6,286 nt of DNA from Desulfobacteraceae bacterium (GTDB lineage: Bacteria > Desulfobacterota > Desulfobacteria > Desulfobacterales > JAUWMJ01). Location: positions 1 to 6,286 of the forward strand of contig JAUWOH010000197.1 in assembly GCA_030612225.1 (NCBI GenBank), in the 5' to 3' direction. Shown in pieces: positions 1 through 5,205 of this stretch (position 1 is the first letter of the stretch; each line of letters begins with the position of its first letter). The position numbers and the translations under genes were made by a program. The notes under the pieces are model-generated. The model worked only from the letters and a program-made list of their open reading frames with translations. It was not told where the DNA came from and ran no database searches.

Positions 1-136
1 GTAGAAAGTCCCATCTACTGCGTTGCAGCGGTTTTTCAGACTCTCGGCATACTACATGTATTGCCTCGTCCCTGAAAAACCACTGCGCCTTGCACCCCAA
101 GGGCACTTCCTGCGGGGCGTATATGGAACTTTCTAC
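1..136. repeat. Imperfect palindromic intergenic repeat (MITE/REP-like)
   Basis: The outer 14 bases at 1-14 (GTAGAAAGTCCCAT) pair with the reverse complement of 123-136 with one mismatch. An inner pair, CAGCGGTTTTTCAG at 26-39 and CTGAAAAACCACTG at 72-85, also has one mismatch. The centre holds the palindrome TACATGTA near 54-61. The arms are unequal: 11 bases separate outer and inner stems on the left and 37 on the right. The right arm carries an extra small hairpin (CCTTG 88-92 with CAAGG 98-102) and is more GC-rich than nearby genes. No transposase is encoded, so this is either a non-autonomous element or a structured repeat. The window begins exactly at its first base, so any left flank or target-site duplication is not visible. 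I have the impression of similar repeats in Desulfobacterales genomes, but this was not checked. Confidence 0.7.
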
Positions 137-235
137 TTAGCCATCAGTGATACTTTTTACGAATTCATCAAGTACATAAGAGCTTTAAAAAAGGATAAAA
201 CTAAGAAGAAGTTTAAGCGATTTTTCAAGAAATAA
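137..235 (+). other. Possible 3' remnant of an upstream gene, interrupted by the repeat
   Basis: Directly after the palindromic repeat, one frame encodes 32 residues (LAISDTFYEFIKYIRALKKD, then a run of lysines and phenylalanines) before a TAA at 233-235. Its lysine-rich, amphipathic character is like the C-terminus of a genuine protein, and it ends 16 bp before the next gene's start. The frame continues leftwards through the repeat to a TAG at 2-4. The only early start is a TTG at 23 inside the repeat with no ribosome binding site. I therefore do not call a 70-residue gene. It may be the tail of a gene disrupted by repeat insertion, or chance open AT-rich DNA. The protein family is not recognisable. 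Confidence 0.3.
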
Positions 236-251
236 GAATGAAAAGGTATAA

Positions 252-2618
252 ATGAAAGCAGATATAAAAACAAGAATTAATGAGGCAGATGTTTGCCGTT
301 CCATGGGATTATACGATGAATCTCTTGATATTTATAAGCAAATTATTTCAAGTCTTCCTAAAAATGACGTTCAAACACTTAAAATAATTAAAACCAAGAT
401 TAGCGAAGTAGAGAAGGAATTGGCAGACTTGGAAAAGACTGAGCCTAATCAGGTTTCTGCTGAAGATATTTCAAGGTTTAAAGAAAGTATGATGGCTGAT
501 GATGAAAGCAACACTGCGCTTCTTGACAGCGCTGCAGCTTTCAGTGATATGGGTCTTCATAAAGAGGCAGCGGCCGAATATGAAAAAATGATATTTCAGG
601 ATTACCCTGTTGAAAAAATATTTCCTCAATTTGCAAAAACTATTCTTAAACTCCATTCACCTACAAAAGCTGTAGAACAGATTGAATCTCTTGTCAATGA
701 TCAGCGGCTGGATAAAAAGAAAAGGGCTCGCATAAAATTTTATTTTGGCAAGGAAATGGATAGGAGAGACCATAAAGATCAGGCCCTTGATTTATATAAA
801 ACGGCAGCTGAACTCGACCCTGGTGATTCTGAAATTAAAAAAAGACTCGATTCAATCCAGGCCAATCTTTCTTCCGGTTCCAAATATGATTACCTGCTGC
901 GTCAGGAAAAAGTGACAACAGACCAGCTTCAAAAGGCATTTGCACTATCGAAAAAAATGAAAAAGAGTGTGGAATTTGTTCTTACAAGTCAATACCAGAT
1001 CAGTAAGGAAGATATAGGTAAATCCTTTTCCGCCTATTATGGCTGTCAATTCAGAAATTATGATGAAGCTTTTCCGACACCTTCTGAGTTGCTGGGAAAA
1101 TTAAAAAAAGCGTTTTTATTAAATGCAGGATGGGTTCCATTAAGCTGGGATAAGGAGGGAGTGGAAGTTCTGGTTGATGATCCGAGGGACTTGAATAAAA
1201 CCGATAATATTAAAACTTTGTTGAATACTTCCAAGATTAATTTTTCCGTTGCGATCAAAGAGGATATTGAAGAGTATATAAAACGCTTTTATGATTCTAA
1301 CCGGATTGGTGAAGCAGTTACTACTGAAGACGGGTTTGATGATTTCGATTTAATCCCGGATGTTTCTTTTGAAGAAGAGGAAGATATTGAAGATGTATCA
1401 GAGGATGATGATGAGAGTTCCAGCAAGGTTGTGAAACTTGTGGATCAGTGCATCATTGCCGCTTTCAGAAAAAATGCTTCTGATATTCATATAGAGCCGT
1501 CTCCGATTACAAAAGCCACAAATATTCGTTTTAGACTGGACGGAGTATGCCAGGAATATATCAAGGTTCCGAATTCCATGGCCAGGGGTATTCTTTCAAG
1601 GATTAAGATTATGTCTTCTCTCGATATTGCGGAAAGGCGATTACCTCAAGACGGGAAAATTAAATTCAAACGAAAAGGCGTACCATCATTTGAACTTCGA
1701 GTTGCAACACTCCCAACGACAGGTGGCTTTGAGGATGCTGTTTTAAGAATCCTGGCCAAGGCAGGGACCCTGAAGATAGATGATATGGCTTTAACCGAAA
1801 GAAATCTCGAAGTTTTAAAAAAGATTATCTACAAACCATATGGTCTTGTACTTGCCGTGGGCCCGACAGGTTCAGGTAAAACAACAACACTTCATTCAGC
1901 TCTTGGCCATATTAACAAACCGAATATAAAAATCTGGACTGCAGAAGATCCTGTAGAAATCACACAGGCCGGCTTGAGGCAGGTTGAGGTAAAACCCAGA
2001 ATAGGGCTCGATTTTGCGAGAATAATGCGTGCTTTTTTACGGGCAGATCCCGATGTTATCATGATAGGAGAGATGCGTGACGAAGAAACAGCATCCATAG
2101 GTATAGAAGCATCTCTTACCGGGCACCTTGTTTTTTCAACCCTTCACACAAACAGTGCGCCTGAAACTATAACACGCCTGCTGGATATGGGTCTTAATGC
2201 TCTTAATTTTTCTGATGCTTTTCTTGGTGTGCTGGCGCAAAGACTGGTAAGGAGGTTGTGCAAGAACTGTTGCAAAGAAGAAAATATACCCAAAGAGGAA
2301 TTCGAAGAAATTGTAATGGATTACGGAGAAGAAGATTTCGAAAAAACAGGGATAAAATACTCATCCGATCTTACGATAAAACGCCTCGGGAGCTGTGAGG
2401 TCTGCTCGGGAACAGGTTATAAGGGCAGGCTCGCAATCCATGAGCTAATGGAAGGTACTCCGAAACTTAAAAAATTGATTAAACAACAGGTCTCTACTGA
2501 AGAACTCTTTGCACTTGCAAAGGAAGAGGAAATGACTACACTGAAGCAAGATGGTATTATAAAGGTTTTTAGCGGGATTACCGATATAAACGAAATTAGA
2601 AGGGTTTGCATTACATAA
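252..2618 (+). CDS. GspE/PilB-family type II secretion / type IV pilus assembly ATPase with N-terminal TPR-like region
   Basis: This is a predicted cytoplasmic hexameric ATPase that powers assembly of a pilus or pseudopilus. Three TPR-like helical pairs lie at about residues 8-38, 88-118 and 157-190. A GspE/MshE N-terminal domain follows at about 212-348, then a strongly acidic linker at 359-391. The ATPase half opens with the family motif ASDIHIEP. Its nucleotide site is complete: Walker A GPTGSGKTTT (537-546, Lys543), Asp box AEDPVE (564-569), Walker B with GEMRD (606-610) and His box GHLVFSTLHTN (624-634). The zinc-binding tetracysteine is C670/C673 and C715/C718. Classical GspE and PilB are about 500-570 residues; the extra length is the TPR region plus linker. 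The ATG at 252 follows AAAAGG at a suitable distance. Retraction ATPases (PilT) lack this N-domain and tetracysteine, so an assembly or export role is favoured. Whether it serves pili or type II secretion cannot be decided, because no partner genes are in the window. Confidence 0.93.
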   Translation: MKADIKTRINEADVCRSMGLYDESLDIYKQIISSLPKNDVQTLKIIKTKISEVEKELADLEKTEPNQVSAEDISRFKESMMADDESNTALLDSAAAFSDMGLHKEAAAEYEKMIFQDYPVEKIFPQFAKTILKLHSPTKAVEQIESLVNDQRLDKKKRARIKFYFGKEMDRRDHKDQALDLYKTAAELDPGDSEIKKRLDSIQANLSSGSKYDYLLRQEKVTTDQLQKAFALSKKMKKSVEFVLTSQYQISKEDIGKSFSAYYGCQFRNYDEAFPTPSELLGKLKKAFLLNAGWVPLSWDKEGVEVLVDDPRDLNKTDNIKTLLNTSKINFSVAIKEDIEEYIKRFYDSNRIGEAVTTEDGFDDFDLIPDVSFEEEEDIEDVSEDDDESSSKVVKLVDQCIIAAFRKNASDIHIEPSPITKATNIRFRLDGVCQEYIKVPNSMARGILSRIKIMSSLDIAERRLPQDGKIKFKRKGVPSFELRVATLPTTGGFEDAVLRILAKAGTLKIDDMALTERNLEVLKKIIYKPYGLVLAVGPTGSGKTTTLHSALGHINKPNIKIWTAEDPVEITQAGLRQVEVKPRIGLDFARIMRAFLRADPDVIMIGEMRDEETASIGIEASLTGHLVFSTLHTNSAPETITRLLDMGLNALNFSDAFLGVLAQRLVRRLCKNCCKEENIPKEEFEEIVMDYGEEDFEKTGIKYSSDLTIKRLGSCEVCSGTGYKGRLAIHELMEGTPKLKKLIKQQVSTEELFALAKEEEMTTLKQDGIIKVFSGITDINEIRRVCIT

Positions 2619-2620
2619 AA

Positions 2621-2853
2621 GGTAACCGTTCACGGGTTCAACGTTCAAAGGTTCAGGGTTGCTTTTCTACTCATTCCGGCGCTCTACGCCGACTGCCAGT
2701 GTGTAAGAACCGGAAAAGAGACCCATCTTTATGATCTCTGATGCGGTATCGGTCTCTGTCGGTCACTCATATGCCGGCGCTTAAGAACCGGATGTACGTT
2801 CCTACAGCGAAGCATGGGAACGAGGGTAACCTCTGAACCCGTGAACGGTTACC
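2621..2853. repeat. MITE-like element with perfect 20-bp terminal inverted repeats
   Basis: The first 20 bases (2621-2640, beginning GGTAACCGTTCACGGG) are the exact reverse complement of the last 20 (2834-2853). Inside the left end, degenerate GTTCA words repeat every 7-8 bases (CCGTTCA 2626, GGGTTCA 2634, ACGTTCA 2641, AGGTTCA 2649, GGGTTGC 2656). The interior holds several nested hairpins: TTCCGG 2674-2679 with CCGGAA 2710-2715, CGGCG 2677-2681 with CGCCG 2687-2691, AGAGACC 2717-2723 with GGTCTCT 2751-2757, and CGTTCC 2797-2802 with GGAACG 2817-2822. No credible reading frame spans it. It fills almost the whole gap between the ATPase and rsmG, so it may supply the transcription end of the former or the leader of the latter; this is inference. 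No target-site duplication is obvious: the left flank is AAAA and the right flank ATAAAA. Confidence 0.8.
2676..2792. repeat. Split direct repeat inside the MITE-like element
   Basis: At 2774-2792 the words CCGGCGCT and TAAGAACCGGA are contiguous. The same two words occur at 2676-2683 and 2704-2714 but are separated by 20 extra bases (2684-2703). This suggests either that the element was built by duplication of a roughly 19-bp unit, with one copy later interrupted, or that one copy lost the insert. Both words match exactly in the two copies. Confidence 0.6.
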
Positions 2854-2866
2854 ATAAAAGCATGAT

Positions 2867-3517
2867 ATGAATATTGGGAGTGAACAATGGAAAAAGCTGG
2901 TCGAAGAAGGAGCCGGTAACCTTAATATTCATATTGACCGAAAAAAAATAGATCAATTTTCCATCCATGCCACAGAACTGATCAAGTGGAACCAAAAGAT
3001 AAACCTCACAACTATTACTGATCCTGTCGAAGTCGCTGTTAAACACTTTCTTGATTCCATAGCACCCGCACGTGTCATGCCTCTATGCGGCCGAATGCTG
3101 GATATCGGTTCAGGAGGTGGTTTCCCCGGAATTCCGCTTAAAATATTAATTCCCTCTTTGTCAGTTACACTCATCGATGCTTCGCGGAAAAAGGTAAGTT
3201 TCTTAAAACATATAATCAGGAATATTAAGCTGATTGAAATTGATGCCCGTCAAATAAGAGCTGAGGAACTGGCAAAAGAAAAACCTGATAAGAACTCTTT
3301 TGATGTTATTATTTGCCGCGCATTTTTCAGGCTGGATAAAATTATACTTAAAGCCCTGCCTTTGCTGGCAAAGAACGGAATTATTATTGCCATGAAAGGA
3401 AAGATATCTGAATCTGAAATAGAATCCGCAGGTAAAAATAATTTGTCTTTAGTAGTGGAAAAGTACAAACTTCCTTTTCTTGAATTAGAGAGAACCCTTG
3501 TTATTATCAGCCCTTAA
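2867..3517 (+). CDS. rsmG: 16S rRNA (guanine-527-N7)-methyltransferase RsmG (GidB)
   Basis: RsmG uses S-adenosylmethionine to methylate N7 of G527 in 16S rRNA of the small ribosomal subunit; in other bacteria its loss gives low-level streptomycin resistance. The 216-residue length is normal for the family. The family start signature is present: KWNQKINLTTITDP (about 40-53), followed by HFLDS at 60-64. The SAM-binding loop is LDIGSGGGFPGIP at 78-90. The second motif (LIDASRKKVSFL) and the CRAF segment of the Rossmann methyltransferase core follow. The ATG at 2867 places these motifs at the expected distance from the N-terminus. However, only 13 bases separate it from the upstream repeat, and the ribosome binding site is weak (AAAAG). 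The stop overlaps that of the convergent phosphoesterase gene. The usual mnmG neighbour is not in this window. Confidence 0.95.
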   Translation: MNIGSEQWKKLVEEGAGNLNIHIDRKKIDQFSIHATELIKWNQKINLTTITDPVEVAVKHFLDSIAPARVMPLCGRMLDIGSGGGFPGIPLKILIPSLSVTLIDASRKKVSFLKHIIRNIKLIEIDARQIRAEELAKEKPDKNSFDVIICRAFFRLDKIILKALPLLAKNGIIIAMKGKISESEIESAGKNNLSLVVEKYKLPFLELERTLVIISP

Positions 3518-4002
3518 AACTCAACAAATTGTGCGACCAGTGATTTTCCATTTACATGAAGCAAGGCAACAGATGCCGGGCTATTGTAGCGCGGGTGAGT
3601 GGCGCTTCCCGGGTTTAAAAAGAGTACGCCATTATGGTCTTCAATGGAAGAAGGCTTGTGGGTGTGACCATGGATGACAGCCCCAACTCCTGCTTTGGCG
3701 GGTTTTATATTGATTTTGTAAACATCATGAATCACATAAAGCAATACACTGCCCACCTCGATTAACTTCGTTTCCGGTAGTCTGTGTGCCCAGCAGTCCA
3801 TGTCCATATTGCCCCTCACTGCTTCTACCGGAGCGATAGCTTGTAAATCTTCTAGAATATTCGGTTTGCCCACATCTCCGGCATGAATGATAAGGTCTGC
3901 ACTTTTGAGTGCTTTGATGGCAGCAGGTCGCAAACAGCCATGGGTATCGGAGATAACTCCGACTATCTTTTGATTTTGGGTCTGTGTATTTTTATTTGAC
4001 AA
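3514..4002 (-). CDS. YfcE/MJ0936-family metallophosphoesterase
   Basis: This 162-residue protein is a small calcineurin-like phosphoesterase, predicted to be cytoplasmic and to need two divalent metal ions. All metal-site motifs are present: D19 and H21 in ISDTHG, GDVG (D43 at 42-45), GNMD (N65 at 64-67), H92 in VIHD, and HGHTH (H113 and H115). The NPGS segment typical of the YfcE family follows. Characterised family members hydrolyse phosphodiesters; the physiological substrate here is unknown. The best start is a TTG at 4002-4000, because no ATG or GTG occurs before the first motif and an in-frame stop lies at 4029-4027. No clear Shine-Dalgarno sequence precedes it. It lies 17 bp after the cyclic-nucleotide-binding gene on the same strand, so translation may depend on that gene. 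Its 3' end overlaps rsmG by four bases. Confidence 0.88.
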   Translation of the reverse strand: MSNKNTQTQNQKIVGVISDTHGCLRPAAIKALKSADLIIHAGDVGKPNILEDLQAIAPVEAVRGNMDMDCWAHRLPETKLIEVGSVLLYVIHDVYKINIKPAKAGVGAVIHGHTHKPSSIEDHNGVLFLNPGSATHPRYNSPASVALLHVNGKSLVAQFVEF

Positions 4003-4019
4003 TTTTAAAAGAATGGAAC

Positions 4020-4481
4020 TTATTTGTTAAGGGTGGAGACTCTGGCGAAGTTTGATATTTTGCTTAAAGACTCATTCATGGAATCTAAACGATTAATGAG
4101 CAGTTCAATAATATAATCTTTTATTTTATCTTTTATTTCAGGTCTGACTTTTTCAAAAAACGCTTTATCGAGTTTCATAACCAGAACATTTTCATTTGCA
4201 ATAACGTTGCTGTGACGCGGTTTTTTTGTAAAGAAGGACATTTCACCAAACAGTGCTCCAGGGGATAGTTTGGCTATTGGTGTGCTGTAACCTGTTTTGG
4301 TTATCTGAATTGTTCCTTTAATCAGTAGATAAAGGGATGTGAATGTATCCCCCTCCCTGATAATTACATCATCTTTTTTAAACCCAAGAAGTGAATGCTC
4401 CAGCTTGGCAAACATTTTTTTCTCGCTTTCCGTAAAGCGATTAAACATCGGTATTTCATTTATGGTATCAACAAGTTGCAT
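4020..4481 (-). CDS. Stand-alone cyclic-nucleotide-binding-domain protein (CRP-like sensor domain, no HTH)
   Basis: This 153-residue protein is essentially one cNMP-binding beta-barrel, numbered here from the ATG at 4481-4479. The barrel runs from about residue 12 (MFNRFTESE) to about 112. It includes the turn REGD (42-45), LYLLIKGTIQI (50-60) and the phosphate-binding cassette GALFGEMSFFTKKPRHS (75-91), which keeps E80 and the arginine R89. The position after the arginine is His90, where Ser or Thr is common. The remaining 40 residues look helical (KDKIKDYIIELLINRL onward) and contain no helix-turn-helix, so this is not a CRP/FNR-type transcription factor. It more likely transmits ligand binding by protein contact. 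An upstream in-frame ATG at 4520 would add 13 residues but lacks a ribosome binding site. The gene appears co-transcribed with the phosphoesterase. Whether it binds cAMP, cGMP or nothing cannot be read from the sequence. Confidence 0.87.
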   Translation of the reverse strand: MQLVDTINEIPMFNRFTESEKKMFAKLEHSLLGFKKDDVIIREGDTFTSLYLLIKGTIQITKTGYSTPIAKLSPGALFGEMSFFTKKPRHSNVIANENVLVMKLDKAFFEKVRPEIKDKIKDYIIELLINRLDSMNESLSKISNFARVSTLNK

Positions 4482-4486
4482 TTTGG

Positions 4487-4493
4487 TCCTCTC
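4487..4493 (-). promoter_or_regulatory. Ribosome binding site deciding the start of the cNMP-binding gene
   Basis: On the minus strand GAGAGGA sits five bases before the ATG at 4481-4479. The competing upstream ATG at 4520-4518 is preceded only by AACGTCTGG, which has little anti-16S complementarity. This supports the shorter 153-residue protein. The extra residues encoded further upstream (beginning MRNFVQVNYERT) show no domain character. Confidence 0.7.
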
Positions 4494-4531
4494 ATAGTTA
4501 ACTTGAACAAAATTTCTCATCCAGACGTTAA

Positions 4532-4601
4532 ATATCAGATTATTAATAAGAAAACAAATGAAAAATGGATATACATGCTAAAGTTGACATATCAGATTGT
4601 T
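4532..4601. repeat. Two 13-bp direct repeats, ATATCAGATTRTT, in the divergent promoter region
   Basis: ATATCAGATTATT (4532-4544) and ATATCAGATTGTT (4589-4601) match at 12 of 13 positions and their starts are 57 bases apart. The second copy begins on the last base of the stress-protein gene's -35 hexamer and fills most of the spacer. They lie between two divergent genes, where an operator could act on both. Chance repetition in AT-rich DNA is a real alternative. Confidence 0.35.
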
Positions 4602-4611
4602 GTTATAATAT
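4584..4611 (+). promoter_or_regulatory. Sigma-70-like promoter for the universal stress protein gene
   Basis: A perfect -35 hexamer TTGACA (4584-4589) is followed after 16 bases by TAATAT (4606-4611) as the -10. An overlapping TATAAT at 4604-4609 is a better hexamer but leaves only 14 bases of spacer. Transcription would begin near 4618, giving an untranslated leader of about 75 bases before the ATG at 4694. Nothing equally clear was found for the divergent minus-strand gene. Confidence 0.6.
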
Positions 4612-4693
4612 GTGAATAATAAGTTTTATTTATTTTTTAGAACGATCTCCTCCGGGCGTTTATTCTTGAATTTATATGAAAGGACGATAAAAA

Positions 4694-5086
4694 ATGAAAA
4701 TCTTGGTAGGGTATGACGGTTCCAACTCAGGCAAGGAAGCCTTAGATCTGGCAAAAAAACATGCTATAGCTTTTAAAGGGGAAGTAGATGTAGTTACATC
4801 GATGGTAAAAGGGACAGAAAAAGAACGACAGGATATGGATCAGGCCAAACGTGGTCTGGAATATGCTGACGTACTTTTTAAAGAAAATAACATTCCCTGT
4901 AAGACGCATCTGTTAATTCGCGGTTTGTCCTCCGGTGAGGATTTGGTAGAATTTGCACAGGAAAATAACATCGGTGAAATCATTGTAGGTGTGAAAAGAA
5001 GATCAAAAGTCGGAAAGCTTTTAATGGGTTCCACTGCACAATATGTGATTTTGAATGCTCATTGCCCGGTTGTAACGGTAAAATAG
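4694..5086 (+). CDS. Universal stress protein, UspA family
   Basis: This 130-residue single Usp domain is predicted to be a cytoplasmic dimer. It opens with the family signature ILVGYDGSNSGKEALDLA (residues 3-20), where D8 is the adenine-contacting aspartate. It closes with the nucleotide-binding loop GVKRRSKVGKLLMGST (99-114) and CPVVTVK. The classical ATP-binding pattern G-x2-G-x9-G-S/T is nearly complete: Gly99 and Gly112-Ser113 are present, but Arg102 replaces the second glycine. This arginine variant (GVKRRSKVGK) is familiar in bacterial Usps, so ATP binding remains plausible. The ATG is preceded by AAGGA at 4680-4684 with nine bases of spacing, and a sigma-70-like promoter lies upstream. 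Family members help cells survive starvation or other stress through varied mechanisms; the specific role here is unknown. It diverges from the cNMP-binding gene and converges on the FMN enzyme gene. Confidence 0.92.
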   Translation: MKILVGYDGSNSGKEALDLAKKHAIAFKGEVDVVTSMVKGTEKERQDMDQAKRGLEYADVLFKENNIPCKTHLLIRGLSSGEDLVEFAQENNIGEIIVGVKRRSKVGKLLMGSTAQYVILNAHCPVVTVK

Positions 5087-5090
5087 GGCA

Positions 5091-5189
5091 TCAGGTTACG
5101 GATTGCGAGTTTCGGGTTACGGGTTACGAGTTGCGTGTTGTTAAAAAGCGGAAATAATTCTTTTTTATTACTTGTGAACGGTAACCTGA
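5091..5189. repeat. Intergenic repeat with 9-bp inverted ends and six tandem heptamers
   Basis: TCAGGTTAC (5091-5099) is the exact reverse complement of GTAACCTGA (5181-5189). From 5094 to 5135 six consecutive 7-base units follow a RRTTDCG pattern: GGTTACG, GATTGCG, AGTTTCG, GGTTACG, GGTTACG, AGTTGCG. The right end contains GTGAACGGTAACC (5174-5186), matching 12 of 13 bases of the right end of the 2621-2853 element. This ties the two elements to one repeat family. It fills the gap between two convergent genes. A weak AT-rich stem (AAAAAG 5143-5148, CTTTTT 5160-5165) lies within it, but I would not call it a terminator. Confidence 0.65.
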
Positions 5190-5205
5190 AACTAGTAAAA
5201 GCAAT

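Noticed and set aside
23..235. Open frame of 70 codons beginning with TTG at the left edge
   Set aside because: Its first half lies wholly inside the palindromic repeat, the start is TTG without a ribosome binding site, and the residues there look unlike protein. Only the tail (137-235) is kept, as a possible remnant.
2621..2853. Riboswitch or leader RNA for rsmG
   Set aside because: The hairpins are explained by inverted repeats at the element ends and inside it, and I recognise no riboswitch class consensus. A regulatory effect remains possible but unsupported.
4020..4481. CRP/FNR-type transcription regulator
   Set aside because: Only about 40 residues follow the cNMP-binding barrel and they form a helix with no helix-turn-helix pattern, so DNA binding is not supported.
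4482..4520. N-terminal extension of the cNMP-binding protein to the ATG at 4520
   Set aside because: A good Shine-Dalgarno sequence (GAGAGGA) directly precedes the ATG at 4481, whereas the 4520 start has none.
5094..5135. CRISPR array
   Set aside because: The units are 7 bases with no spacers between them; this is a short tandem repeat, not a repeat-spacer array.
5143..5165. Rho-independent terminator between the Usp and FMN enzyme genes
   Set aside because: The stem is only six A/T-rich pairs with an 11-base loop, too weak for a confident terminator call.
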